From Flavobacteriales bacterium UBA1820 (lineage in GTDB: Bacteria > Bacteroidota > Bacteroidia > Flavobacteriales > UBA1820): 39,764 bases of DNA. The stretch is taken from contig DCEW01000033.1 in assembly GCA_002314265.1 (NCBI GenBank), positions 1-39,764 on the forward strand. The letters are read 5' to 3'. Made by a program: the position numbers and the translations under genes. Below are positions 1 through 7,782 of this stretch, piece by piece (the stretch's first letter is position 1; the number at the start of each line of letters is the position of its first letter). The notes beneath the pieces are model-generated. The model searched no databases and was not told where the DNA came from. It worked only from the letters and a program-made list of their open reading frames with translations.

Positions 1-7
1 TTCGCTT

Positions 8-28
8 GCTTGCCCGCCCGAAGGAGGG
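8..28 (-). other. GC-rich hairpin after pgk, near window edge
   Basis: Just beyond the pgk stop codon, positions 13-28 fold on the minus strand into two blocks of pairs (three and two) separated by one mismatch and closed by a UUCG loop. No U-run follows before the window edge. It may be part of the pgk transcription end. The 12 bases at 8-19 recur exactly in the terminator at 7759-7770. The call is weak because the window is cut here. Confidence 0.3.
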
Positions 29-42
29 TCGGCCGACGCCGC

Positions 43-1236
43 TTAGTCTTCTTCGATGGCGGCTACTCCGGGGAGCACCTTTCCTTCGAGGGATTCCAGC
101 ATGGCACCACCGCCGGTGGATACGTAGGATACCTTGTCGGCAAAGCCGTATTTGTTTACGGCTGCTACCGAGTCGCCGCCGCCCACTAGCGTGAAAGCAC
201 CTTTGGCGGTAGCTTCCGCCATGGCTTCCGCGATGGCTACCGAGCCTTGTGCATATTTGTCCATTTCAAAGACACCCATCGGGCCGTTCCACAGTACGGT
301 TTTGGAGGCTTTGATCACGTCGGCGAAGTACTTGCGCGTTTCCATCCAGATGTCCATCGCTTCCCAGCCGTCTTCGATCTGGTCGGCTGCGAAGATCTTC
401 GAAGGAGCGTCTTCGGAGAAGACTTCCGTAGCGATGACGTCTTTGGTGAAGTACAGTTTTACGCCTTTCTCGGCAGCTTTGGCACGGATCTCCTCGGTGG
501 TTTCGAGGTATTCGTCCTCGTGCAGCGAGCGGCCGATCTTGCCGCCGCGGGCCTTGATAAAGGTGTAAGCCATGCCCCCGCCCAGGATGAGGTTGTCCAC
601 CGATTCGAGCATGTTGTAGATGATGGGCAGCTTGGACGATACCTTGGCTCCGCCCAGAATGGCGGTAACGGGGTGTTCGCCGTCCTTGAGAATCTTCTTG
701 ATGGCGTCCACTTCTTTGGCCATCAGCAGTCCGAAGCATTTCTGCGAGCCCATGAATTTGGCAATGACCGTGGTCGAGGCGTGTGCGCGGTGTGCCGTTC
801 CGTAAGCGTCGTTTACATAGATGTCGGCCAGCGAAGCGAGCTGTTTGGCGAAGGCTTCGTCGCCTTTTTCTTCCTCGGGATGGAAACGCAGGTTCTCCAG
901 CAGAAGGACTTCACCGGGTTTGAGTTCCTTGGCAGCCTTCTCCACTTCGGGACCTACACAGTCGGGCACAAACTTTACGGGTACACCCAATACCTGCGAA
1001 ACGTGATCCACGATGTGGCGCAGAGAGTATTTGTCGTTTACCTGGCCTTTGGGACGACCCAAGTGGGACATCAGAATGACGCTGCCTCCATCCTTGAGGA
1101 TCTTCTGGATGGTGGGGGCGGCTGCGCGGATGCGCGTGTCGTCGGTGATGTGGAAGTTTTCGTCGTAGGGGACGTTGAAGTCCACGCGAACGATGGCCTT
1201 GCGACCCTTGAAATTGAAATCGTTGACGGTTTTCAT
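43..1236 (-). CDS. pgk: Phosphoglycerate kinase
   Basis: Encodes 397 residues, the usual length for the family. The enzyme moves phosphate between 1,3-bisphosphoglycerate and ADP in cytosolic glycolysis and gluconeogenesis. Visible family motifs are RVDFNVP near residue 17, SHLGRPKG near 58, the central substrate and nucleotide loops, GGGDSVAA and STGGGAMLE near the C-terminus. The frame is open upstream for 37 more codons, but homology begins at the ATG at 1236 (MKTVNDF), so that start is chosen. It is last in a minus-strand series tamL, GNAT-like, rsmG, pgk, and 61 bases separate it from rsmG. A -7-like element in that gap suggests it is also transcribed on its own, as expected for a highly expressed glycolytic gene. 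Identification is secure. Confidence 0.97.
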   Translation of the reverse strand: MKTVNDFNFKGRKAIVRVDFNVPYDENFHITDDTRIRAAAPTIQKILKDGGSVILMSHLGRPKGQVNDKYSLRHIVDHVSQVLGVPVKFVPDCVGPEVEKAAKELKPGEVLLLENLRFHPEEEKGDEAFAKQLASLADIYVNDAYGTAHRAHASTTVIAKFMGSQKCFGLLMAKEVDAIKKILKDGEHPVTAILGGAKVSSKLPIIYNMLESVDNLILGGGMAYTFIKARGGKIGRSLHEDEYLETTEEIRAKAAEKGVKLYFTKDVIATEVFSEDAPSKIFAADQIEDGWEAMDIWMETRKYFADVIKASKTVLWNGPMGVFEMDKYAQGSVAIAEAMAEATAKGAFTLVGGGDSVAAVNKYGFADKVSYVSTGGGAMLESLEGKVLPGVAAIEED

Positions 1237-1292
1237 GTTATGTCGATTTTTTTTGCTTGTCAGTGCTTTGTGGAGCAATACACACACGGGTA

Positions 1293-1300
1293 CAAAGTTA
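1293..1300 (-). promoter_or_regulatory. Candidate pgk promoter -7 element
   Basis: Read on the minus strand this is TAACTTTG, matching the Bacteroidales -7 consensus TAnnTTTG. It overlaps the rsmG stop codon and would start transcription about 50 bases before the pgk ATG. No clear -33 TTTG was found at the usual distance. Confidence 0.45.
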
Positions 1301-1921
1301 TGAAATAGGCAGGTAAACCACGCGTTTTGTCTCGAAAAATTCTTCACAAAAAAAGGCCGATATGTCGTAAATCTTCGCCCGGGGAAACGGAGCGAGTTCG
1401 TCGGCCAGGTCTCCGCCCTTCAGACAGAGGATGCCGTTGGGAAGGCTCGACGCTTTTCCCGGCCGGATCTTTCCCCGGGTCCAGGCGACGATCTTCTCCA
1501 TGCGGGCTACGGCACGCGAAACGACGAAGTCGTACTGCTCGGGCAGGCTTTCGATCCGGGCATTGACCACAGAGACATTCTCCAGGGAGAGTTGCCCTGC
1601 GATGTCGGCTGCTACTTTGGTCTTTTTGCCGATGGAGTCCACGAGGGTAAAGTGCACTTGGGGAAACAGCACGGCCAACGGAATGCCGGGGAAGCCTCCG
1701 CCCGTTCCGGCATCCAGGATCCGGGCGCCGGGTGCGAAATCGACCACGTGGGCGATGGCGAGGCTGTGCAACACGTGGTGCAGGTAGAAGTGCTCGGTGT
1801 CCTGGCGGGAGATGACGTTGATCCGGGCGTTCCATTGGGCGTACAAGGAACCCATGGCGGCAAAACGTTCGCGCTGCGCGGGGGAGAGATCGGGGAAATA
1901 TCGGAGGATTTCATCCATCAT
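1298..1921 (-). CDS. rsmG: 16S rRNA (guanine-527-N7)-methyltransferase RsmG
   Basis: Encodes 207 residues. RsmG (GidB) uses S-adenosylmethionine to methylate N7 of G527 in 16S rRNA. The protein starts [14 protein letters not shown], typical of the family. It shows the SAM-binding motif [17 protein letters not shown], the segment [11 protein letters not shown] that follows it, and [13 protein letters not shown]. Two adjacent ATGs (1921 and 1918) could serve as start; longer readings upstream have no homology and run into the preceding gene. It lies 16 bases after the GNAT-like gene, so the two are probably co-transcribed. Loss of RsmG is known to give low-level streptomycin resistance; the gene here looks intact. 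Confidence 0.93.
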   Translation of the reverse strand: MMDEILRYFPDLSPAQRERFAAMGSLYAQWNARINVISRQDTEHFYLHHVLHSLAIAHVVDFAPGARILDAGTGGGFPGIPLAVLFPQVHFTLVDSIGKKTKVAADIAGQLSLENVSVVNARIESLPEQYDFVVSRAVARMEKIVAWTRGKIRPGKASSLPNGILCLKGGDLADELAPFPRAKIYDISAFFCEEFFETKRVVYLPIS

Positions 1922-1937
1922 CGCAAGGGGCGGGGCG

Positions 1938-3059
1938 TTATTCGATGCGTTTGTGGAAGGTCCAGCGTACTTTGTGCAGGCGGTTTTTGTATTCTTTCCA
2001 GAAGGCCTGCACGGAGGTGTTTTGTTCCTGTTCGGGGTTGGTTTCGACGTATACGACGTGATTGTCGATGAATTTTTGCATGATCTCATCGAAAATAAGG
2101 GCCGTAACGCCTTTGCGCTGCCACTTGGGCAGGACGCCGATCAGCAGCAGTTCGACGCGGTCGTTGCTGCGAAGGGCCTTGAGGATGTGGTACCAACCGA
2201 AGGGCAGGAGGTGTCCGCCGGCTTTTTGCAGGGCGGTGCCCATGTATGGGATGGCTACTCCGAAGGCGATCATGTTGCCGTCCTTGTCTTCCACGCAGCT
2301 GACGTAGTCGGGATGGATGACGTCCATGAATTTGGCGGCGTAGAATTCCTGCTGGCCGGGAGTGAGGGGAACGAAGTTTTCCAGCGTACAGTACGTCTGG
2401 TTCAGGATGTCGAAGACCTGGGGGATGTACCGCCGGATGGCCCGTTTGCTGCGCAGGTCGGGTACCGAAAGTTCGTTGCGCTCCTTGATGATGGTGGAAA
2501 AGCGGCGGATCTTCTCCGGGACTTGTTCCGGGACGATCATCTCCTTTTCCACCCATTTGGTGCAGTGTTCCAGTCCGCAGGCCAGCAGGTGGCGTTCGTA
2601 GTAGGGGTAGTTGTACAGGGCGGTGGTGTTGGAGAGTTCCTCGAAGCCTTCGGTGAGCAGGGCGGCTTTGTCCAGGTTGCAGAAACCTACCGGACCTTCC
2701 ATGTATTCCATGCCGTGTTCGCGTCCCCAGCGGGTGGCATAGTCGAACAGGGCGCGGGTGATTTCGGGATCGTCCTCGAAATCGAGCCAGCCGAAGCGGA
2801 GTTTGCGCTGGCCGAGCAGTTCGTTTTCGCGCCGGTTGACGATCAGAGCCAATCGTCCGACGATGCGCCCTTGCTTATAGGCGAGGATGAGCTGTACCTG
2901 GCAGAATTCCAACGTGGGGTTGTGTGCGGGGTCGAAGGTTTTCATTTCACCCGCAATGAGCGGGGGAACCCAGTATCGGCTGCCTTTGTAGAGTTCGAAG
3001 GGGAACAGTACGAAGGCTTTGAGTGTGTCTTTGTCGTTTACTTCTTTGATCTCTATCAT
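1938..3059 (-). CDS. GNAT-superfamily acetyltransferase-like protein (unknown substrate)
   Basis: Encodes 373 residues with no signal peptide or membrane segment. The N-terminal part (KGSRYWVPPL, then GRIVGRLALIVNRREN) and the C-terminal part (ELLLIGVLPKWQRKGVTALIF) resemble acyl-CoA N-acyltransferase folds. The Q-R-K-G stretch fits the acetyl-CoA pyrophosphate-binding loop. This is a known conserved family in Bacteroidota and Proteobacteria, often labelled YghO-like or simply hypothetical; its substrate is not known to me. The start at 3059 (MIEIKEVND) lies 24 bases after tamL, and the stop is 16 bases before rsmG, so it probably sits in the same transcript. The exact reaction cannot be read from the sequence. 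Confidence 0.75.
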   Translation of the reverse strand: MIEIKEVNDKDTLKAFVLFPFELYKGSRYWVPPLIAGEMKTFDPAHNPTLEFCQVQLILAYKQGRIVGRLALIVNRRENELLGQRKLRFGWLDFEDDPEITRALFDYATRWGREHGMEYMEGPVGFCNLDKAALLTEGFEELSNTTALYNYPYYERHLLACGLEHCTKWVEKEMIVPEQVPEKIRRFSTIIKERNELSVPDLRSKRAIRRYIPQVFDILNQTYCTLENFVPLTPGQQEFYAAKFMDVIHPDYVSCVEDKDGNMIAFGVAIPYMGTALQKAGGHLLPFGWYHILKALRSNDRVELLLIGVLPKWQRKGVTALIFDEIMQKFIDNHVVYVETNPEQEQNTSVQAFWKEYKNRLHKVRWTFHKRIE

Positions 3060-3083
3060 TGTTTCATTTCCTTGTTTTTTTCA

Positions 3084-5681
3084 TCAGAACGGGTAAGCCA
3101 GGGCAAACTGGAACGTAGCGCGGCTCATCCCGTTTTTGAACAGGACCCATCGGTGGCCTTCGGGCTGGGAGGGATCGACCGTTTGCAGTCCCATGTCCAG
3201 ACGGGCGACGAAGAACTGGAAGTCGTAGCGCAGTCCCACCCCCGAGGTGAGACTCAACTCCTTGAGGAAGGTATCGAAGTGGAAGACGCCTTTGGGGTCG
3301 GAGTACAGTTTTTCCGAGGTGAACCAGATGTTGCCCGTGTCGAAGAACAGCGCGCCGTAGAGCGATTTGTACAGCGGGAAGCGGTATTCGAGGCTGGCGG
3401 TGAGCTTGAGGTTGCCCACGTTGTAGGTGTGCGTTTTGTCCGAAACACTGCCCGGCCCCAGTTCGTAGGCTCGCCAGCCGCGTTCGTAGTTTACTCCGCC
3501 GCCGAAGTACGATTCGGAAAAAGGTACCTGGGTGGGGGAATTGCCATACGGGAGGGTCAAGCCGAAGTACAGGCGGTAGGCCAGGGTATGGTTCTTTTTC
3601 CGGCCGAAATTCAGATAACGGGAATAGTTGATGTTGAATTTGGCGAACTGGGCAAACGGCACTCCGAAGAGCTCGTGAACGGTTTCCCCGGTGGGAAGGG
3701 TTTTCGATGGCAGATTCAGGGTATTGGCCAGAGCATTGAGCAGGTTGCCGGAAAGGGCGGTTTCGATCTGAAGGTAGTGGAAGTCGCGCGACTTGTCGTA
3801 GCGCTGGTTGTTGAAGGTGAAGGTGTACGAGATGGAGGGGATGACGAAGTCCGAGGTGTAGCGCGAGAATTGGTACAGGTCGTCCGCAATGACGCGGTGT
3901 CCGGTGGGGTCGCTCTCCTTGAAGGATTGGTCGTTGTAGATGATATTTTCGATCTGGTAGGTGTACTCTCCGGGGTTGGCCGGATCGGGTTCGACCAGGT
4001 CGGGATGGAGGTGGAGGTAATCCTCGATCACTACGTCGCGGTCGGAATCGCTGAAGATGTTGTAATAGTTGTACTTGTTGGTATTGCGCAGGTACGCGAA
4101 CTGGATCAGGCCGATTTTGTGCTGTACGGTGCGGCTTTGTTCCCAGGTGTAGTCCCACGAGAAACTGAAGTTGTTTCGGTTGAGTCCGACGTTTTTCTGC
4201 GTGCCGAAGCTCAGCGAAGCATTGGTTTTGGGGGACATGCGTTTGGGAATGAGCCGGTCCATGCGGAACGGAAGCAGGAAACGGGGAAAGGTGAGCGAGG
4301 TGGTCAGGTTGATCTCGTAGGCGTTGAGAAATCCGCTTTTCCCGTTGGGCTCGTTGTAGCTGCCCAAGGTGGTGCGGATGGAGTTGTTCCAGATCTCCCC
4401 GCCGTGGAAGGCGTTGTATTTGGTGAACTGGAGGTTGATCGACGTTCCGATGCCCAGCAGCGAGGAACGCGAGATTTCGAAATTGACATTGGCGGCGTAT
4501 TTTTTTACCGGATTGAGGTAAATATCTGCCACGATGTCCTCTTGTGGGTTGTCCGGGTCGGGGTTCATCGCAATGCTGACGGTAGAGAAGAGCCGCAGGG
4601 CGCGCAGAGCTTTGTAGGTGTTGTTGTAGTCCGAGAGGGCGAAGTATTCGCCGGGACGGAAGAAAATGGCATCGCCCAGTACCCAGGGCTTGTAGGGGAC
4701 TTTCTCGCGGGCGAAGATGCGCAGGCCGTTGTATTCGAGGGTGTCGCCATAGGTCCGTTCCCGGGCGTCGTACTGGAAGTCGGTATAGACGTTGATCCGG
4801 CTCACCCGCCATTTGTGGAACGGGACGGAATAAGTGCCGGAGGAGGTCTGGCGGCGGAGGTTGTTGATCTCCACCAGGATCTGTGCGCGATGGTCGTATC
4901 CGTTGGTATCGACCACGTAGTGGATGTATTCGGGGGAGAAGTCGTACACGCCGTGCTGTTTGAAGTATTCGGTCAGGCGGTTGGCTTCGCCTACTTCCAG
5001 GATGTCCTTGTTGTAACGGTCTCCGCTGCGGATCAGGCTGCCGGGAAGGGCTTGGAGGTAGAGCTCGCGCAGCACTTCGCTTTCGATGTCGTAGTTTACG
5101 CTGTCGATGAGGTAGGGCGCTCCGGTGGAGACGATGTACTGGACGACGGCTTTGTCTCCCTCGAAAGTAGCCTGCGAGGAAGCTTGCGCACGGAAGTATC
5201 CTTGGTTGTGGTAAAAGCTTTCGATGTTGTTTACCGAACGGGTGGCCAGCGAGGGGTCGTACAGCACGGGGGGCTCGCCCAGTTTTTTCAACGATCGGTT
5301 GAATCCTACGTAGGAACTGTCTATCCGGTCGATGCCTTTTTGGGAAAAGAAGAACCGAAGGAACTTCACCGTGCCCTGATGGTCGGCTTCCCACTGGTCG
5401 AACGCGGCTTGGGGGTTTTCCCGGGCGGCGTTGTACAGGCTCAGTTTGACCGGAAAGAAAAAGAGCAGTTTTTTGTTGGGCACTTGGCGGATGTAGGGAG
5501 AAAAATCGGGGTTGGTTTTTGACCGGCCGTTGATGTCGTAGCGGTTGGCTACTACCAGGTGGTCGCCCGCAGGGATGTTTTTGTACGGGGCACAGGAGGA
5601 AAGCAAGCCCAAACCCGCCGGAAGGACGGTTACGGCGAAAATGCGTATCTTTGCTAAAATGTTTTTAATCAAACGATTCAC
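3084..5681 (-). CDS. tamL: TamA-like outer-membrane assembly lipoprotein TamL (BamA/TamA family)
   Basis: Encodes 865 residues. The N-terminus is a lipoprotein signal: a hydrophobic stretch ending LGLLSSC, with the lipidated Cys at residue 30. The N-terminal half resembles POTRA-type repeats (for example YLIDSVNYDIESEVLREL), and the C-terminal half is rich in alternating beta strands. A GVGLRYDFQFFVARLDMGLQ segment and a final aromatic ...FALAYPF fit a BamA/TamA-type barrel. In Bacteroidota the lipidated TamA homologue is called TamL and works with the inner-membrane-anchored TamB in building the outer membrane. No TamB gene is adjacent in this window. The gene heads a minus-strand series and is divergent from an rRNA methyltransferase with only 20 bp between, so its promoter must lie inside that neighbour. 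Family assignment is strong; the TamL name is by architecture. Confidence 0.85.
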   Translation of the reverse strand: MNRLIKNILAKIRIFAVTVLPAGLGLLSSCAPYKNIPAGDHLVVANRYDINGRSKTNPDFSPYIRQVPNKKLLFFFPVKLSLYNAARENPQAAFDQWEADHQGTVKFLRFFFSQKGIDRIDSSYVGFNRSLKKLGEPPVLYDPSLATRSVNNIESFYHNQGYFRAQASSQATFEGDKAVVQYIVSTGAPYLIDSVNYDIESEVLRELYLQALPGSLIRSGDRYNKDILEVGEANRLTEYFKQHGVYDFSPEYIHYVVDTNGYDHRAQILVEINNLRRQTSSGTYSVPFHKWRVSRINVYTDFQYDARERTYGDTLEYNGLRIFAREKVPYKPWVLGDAIFFRPGEYFALSDYNNTYKALRALRLFSTVSIAMNPDPDNPQEDIVADIYLNPVKKYAANVNFEISRSSLLGIGTSINLQFTKYNAFHGGEIWNNSIRTTLGSYNEPNGKSGFLNAYEINLTTSLTFPRFLLPFRMDRLIPKRMSPKTNASLSFGTQKNVGLNRNNFSFSWDYTWEQSRTVQHKIGLIQFAYLRNTNKYNYYNIFSDSDRDVVIEDYLHLHPDLVEPDPANPGEYTYQIENIIYNDQSFKESDPTGHRVIADDLYQFSRYTSDFVIPSISYTFTFNNQRYDKSRDFHYLQIETALSGNLLNALANTLNLPSKTLPTGETVHELFGVPFAQFAKFNINYSRYLNFGRKKNHTLAYRLYFGLTLPYGNSPTQVPFSESYFGGGVNYERGWRAYELGPGSVSDKTHTYNVGNLKLTASLEYRFPLYKSLYGALFFDTGNIWFTSEKLYSDPKGVFHFDTFLKELSLTSGVGLRYDFQFFVARLDMGLQTVDPSQPEGHRWVLFKNGMSRATFQFALAYPF
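5646..5653 (+). promoter_or_regulatory. Candidate -7 element for the SpoU methyltransferase gene
   Basis: TATCTTTG on the plus strand matches TAnnTTTG. It lies inside the first codons of the divergent tamL gene and would start transcription about 40 bases before the ATG at 5702. No -33 TTTG is seen at standard spacing. Confidence 0.4.
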
Positions 5682-5701
5682 TCCCTAAAAGGCCGCTTGC
5701 T

Positions 5702-6472
5702 ATGCTTACTAATGGTAAAATAAAGAAAATTAATTCTTTAAAGTCCAAAAAAACACGACAAATATCGCAATTATTTACCATAGAAGGCATAAAATCCGTC
5801 AAAGAAATTGCGCTCGGCGGCCAGATTTCCCTGCGGGAGGTATTTGCCACCGAGGAGTTTTTTTCCTTGGCTCGGGCCGTATGTTCCTGCCCGGTGGAAT
5901 GCGTTACCCAGGCGCAGATCGAGCGCATCAGTGCGCAGTCCACGCCCGAAGGGGTGCTGGCCGTGTGCGAGATTCCGCAGTGGGGCGAACCCGATTTTTC
6001 TCCCGGGCGGGTGGTGCTGGCTCTGGACGGGGTGCGCGATCCGGGCAACCTGGGGACGATCGTGCGGACGGCGGACTGGTTCGGGGTGCGGGATGTGGTG
6101 TGCTCGCCCGATACGGTCGATCTGTACAACCCCAAGACGGTGCAGGCGACGATGGGCTCCATTGCGCGGGTGAGGGTGCATTACCGCGATCTTCCGGCTC
6201 TGCTGGCGGATTGCCCGCTGCCGGTGTACGGCACTTTCCTCGAGGGGGACGATGTCTTCCGGGCGGGATGCGCTGCAGAGGGGGTGATCGTGATCGGCAA
6301 CGAGGCCAATGGGATCAGTGCGGCCGTGGCCCGGGTGGTGGGACGCCGGCTGACGATCCCGCGTTTTGCCGGGGCGCAGGGCCCGGAGAGCCTCAATGCA
6401 GCCATTGCGGCGGCCATCGTGACGGCACAGCTTTGTGCCGGCAGCCGGGGTGGGGAAAATGCCGGAAAGTAA
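5702..6472 (+). CDS. TrmH/SpoU-family RNA 2'-O-methyltransferase (RlmB-like)
   Basis: Encodes 256 residues. SpoU enzymes transfer a methyl group from SAM to a ribose 2'-OH in rRNA or tRNA using a knotted fold. All three family motifs are visible: NLGTIVRTADWFGV near residue 117, VIVIGNEANGIS near 195, and IPRFAGAQGPESLNAAIA near 217, the last two forming the trefoil knot. The N-terminal 90 residues look like the RNA substrate-binding domain (EGIKSVKEI, TPEGVLAVCEI). The start ATG at 5702 lies 20 bp from the divergent tamL start. It ends ten bases before the convergent kinase gene. The exact RNA target cannot be decided here; 23S G2251 (RlmB) is one possibility. Confidence 0.9.
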   Translation: MLTNGKIKKINSLKSKKTRQISQLFTIEGIKSVKEIALGGQISLREVFATEEFFSLARAVCSCPVECVTQAQIERISAQSTPEGVLAVCEIPQWGEPDFSPGRVVLALDGVRDPGNLGTIVRTADWFGVRDVVCSPDTVDLYNPKTVQATMGSIARVRVHYRDLPALLADCPLPVYGTFLEGDDVFRAGCAAEGVIVIGNEANGISAAVARVVGRRLTIPRFAGAQGPESLNAAIAAAIVTAQLCAGSRGGENAGK

Positions 6473-6482
6473 ATCTTCGCAG

Positions 6483-7010
6483 TCAGGGCAGCAGGCCGGA
6501 TTGCCGCAGGGCGTTTTCGGCACTGGCCTGTCGGGAGGCGCCGTCTCCCCGGACGATGTGGTAGGGGACGCCGCTTGCCGCGACTTCTTTTTCAAAAAGG
6601 CGGAAGATGTTTTCCCGGCCGGTGGGCATGTCGCGTGCGGGGTCGGGGATCCAGCGCAGGTCGGGATAGCACAAGAGGTAAAAATCGTAAGTCCTCTGGC
6701 GGAGGAGGTCGGTGAGTTCACGGGGTACGGCGTGGTAGTACCACAGGCTGTACACGTATTCGGCCAAGGGATTCCCGTCGAGGAAGGCCCGTTCTTTCCC
6801 GCTTTGCAGGGCGTTCTGTTCGCAGCGCAGTTGTCCGCGTACGATGGGCATGACGTCGTGAAATCCTATGTCGGCTCCGCTTCGGCGCAGGCGTTCGGCG
6901 TACTCCCGGCTGTATTCCGGGCCGTAGGCTCCGTCGTACCGGCGGGCGAGTTCCCGTGCCAGGGTGGTTTTTCCGCTGCATTCGGGGCCGAGCAGGACGA
7001 TCTTTTTCAT
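6483..7010 (-). CDS. NadR-like nicotinamide riboside kinase (P-loop NTPase)
   Basis: Encodes 175 residues. A Walker A motif, GPECSGKTTLAREL, lies near residue 8, followed by EYSREYAERL, then FLDGNPLAEYVYSLWYY and PTGRENIFRLFEKE. This matches the C-terminal ribosylnicotinamide kinase domain of NadR; the HTH and adenylyltransferase domains of full-length NadR are absent. The stop of pnuC overlaps its start by four bases (7007-7010), so the pair is translationally coupled. The context supports phosphorylation of imported nicotinamide riboside to NMN, which traps it in the cytosol. Other small kinases share this fold, but the pnuC partnership makes this reading likely. Confidence 0.85.
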   Translation of the reverse strand: MKKIVLLGPECSGKTTLARELARRYDGAYGPEYSREYAERLRRSGADIGFHDVMPIVRGQLRCEQNALQSGKERAFLDGNPLAEYVYSLWYYHAVPRELTDLLRQRTYDFYLLCYPDLRWIPDPARDMPTGRENIFRLFEKEVAASGVPYHIVRGDGASRQASAENALRQSGLLP

Positions 7011-7663
7011 GCCGGTTTCGTGGTGGAGGTGTTCCCGGGGTGCGCTTGGGCGGCTTGCTGCTCACGGTACAGGCGTACCCATTCGAAATGCGCCGATATG
7101 GCCAGGATGAGGAAGATGAGGTATTGCAGGGCGGTTACCCCGAGGCCCTTGTAGATGTACAGCCCGACCGAGATGAGGTCGCAGGCAATCCAGAAGGCCC
7201 AGTTTTCGACTTTCTTGCGCGCCATCAGGTACATGGCGGAAAAGGCCAGGGCGGTGGTGATGGCATCGAGCGTGGGGACGATGCTGTCCGTGTAGTACTG
7301 GAGGATGATGTAGAAAAGGGCGAAGTTGGCCAGGGTAAAGCCGCCGGTGAAGAGGGCTCCCCGGCGGTGCAGCCGGGTGATGGGGAGGACTTGGCCTTCG
7401 CCTTTGACGTTGAGCCAGACGTACCAGCCGTACAGGCTCATGGCGGTGTAGTAGATGTTGATCACGGCGTCGCCGTACACGCCGCTGACAAACAGGATGT
7501 AGACGTACAGGGCGGTGCTGATGATGCCGGTGGGATATACCCAGATGCTGTTCCTGCGGGCGAACCATACGCTGACGATGCCGAAGAAGGCGGCGATGGC
7601 TTCTAAAACGATGAACAGGGTGGAGTATCCTTCGTAGGGCTTGAGGAACAGGTCGTACAGCAT
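7007..7663 (-). CDS. pnuC: Nicotinamide riboside transporter PnuC
   Basis: Encodes 218 residues of an inner-membrane protein with about seven hydrophobic segments. Features of the family are FIVLEAIAAFFGIVSVWFAR near the N-terminus, WVYPTGIISTALYVY, YGDAVINIYYTAMSLYGWYVW and WIACDLISVGLYIYKGL near the C-terminus. The reading frame extends upstream to 7786, but that extension is basic, lacks homology and crosses a terminator, so the ATG at 7663 (MLYDLFLKPYEGYS) is chosen. It overlaps the riboside kinase gene by four bases, forming a two-gene NAD-precursor salvage operon. The related PnuT carriers take thiamine and are usually under TPP riboswitches; no thiamine element was seen upstream, which favours nicotinamide riboside. 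Confidence 0.9.
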   Translation of the reverse strand: MLYDLFLKPYEGYSTLFIVLEAIAAFFGIVSVWFARRNSIWVYPTGIISTALYVYILFVSGVYGDAVINIYYTAMSLYGWYVWLNVKGEGQVLPITRLHRRGALFTGGFTLANFALFYIILQYYTDSIVPTLDAITTALAFSAMYLMARKKVENWAFWIACDLISVGLYIYKGLGVTALQYLIFLILAISAHFEWVRLYREQQAAQAHPGNTSTTKPA

Positions 7664-7693
7664 GCTTTCCCGGGTATTTGTAAATGCGTGGGG

Positions 7694-7701
7694 CAAAAAT
7701 A
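7694..7701 (-). promoter_or_regulatory. Candidate pnuC promoter -7 element
   Basis: Minus-strand TATTTTTG fits TAnnTTTG and lies about 30 bases before the chosen pnuC start, giving a leader of roughly 25 bases. This also argues against the longer upstream start. Confidence 0.4.
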
Positions 7702-7736
7702 ACGATTTCCTTTTTTTCGGGGAGGTGCGGCGGGTG

Positions 7737-7770
7737 AAAAAATGCGGGCGGGCACCCCGCTTGCCCGCCC
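7737..7770 (-). terminator. Intrinsic terminator of the alcohol dehydrogenase-oxidoreductase unit
   Basis: A 9-bp perfect stem pairs 7746-7754 with 7762-7770 around a 7-base loop. On the minus strand it is followed within three bases by six T residues (7742-7737). It lies 12 bases past the oxidoreductase stop and upstream of the pnuC promoter, separating the two units. Confidence 0.85.
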
Positions 7771-7782
7771 CCTCTCGGGTTT

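Noticed and set aside
1797..5522. Plus-strand open frame of 1241 codons
   Set aside because: It runs antisense to rsmG, the GNAT-like gene and tamL, all with clear homology. GC-rich codon bias creates long antisense frames here, and the translation has no recognisable domain.
7664..7740. TPP riboswitch upstream of pnuC (as for pnuT genes)
   Set aside because: The leader is too short and contains no thiamine-box sequence; the neighbouring gene is a riboside kinase, not thiamine pyrophosphokinase.
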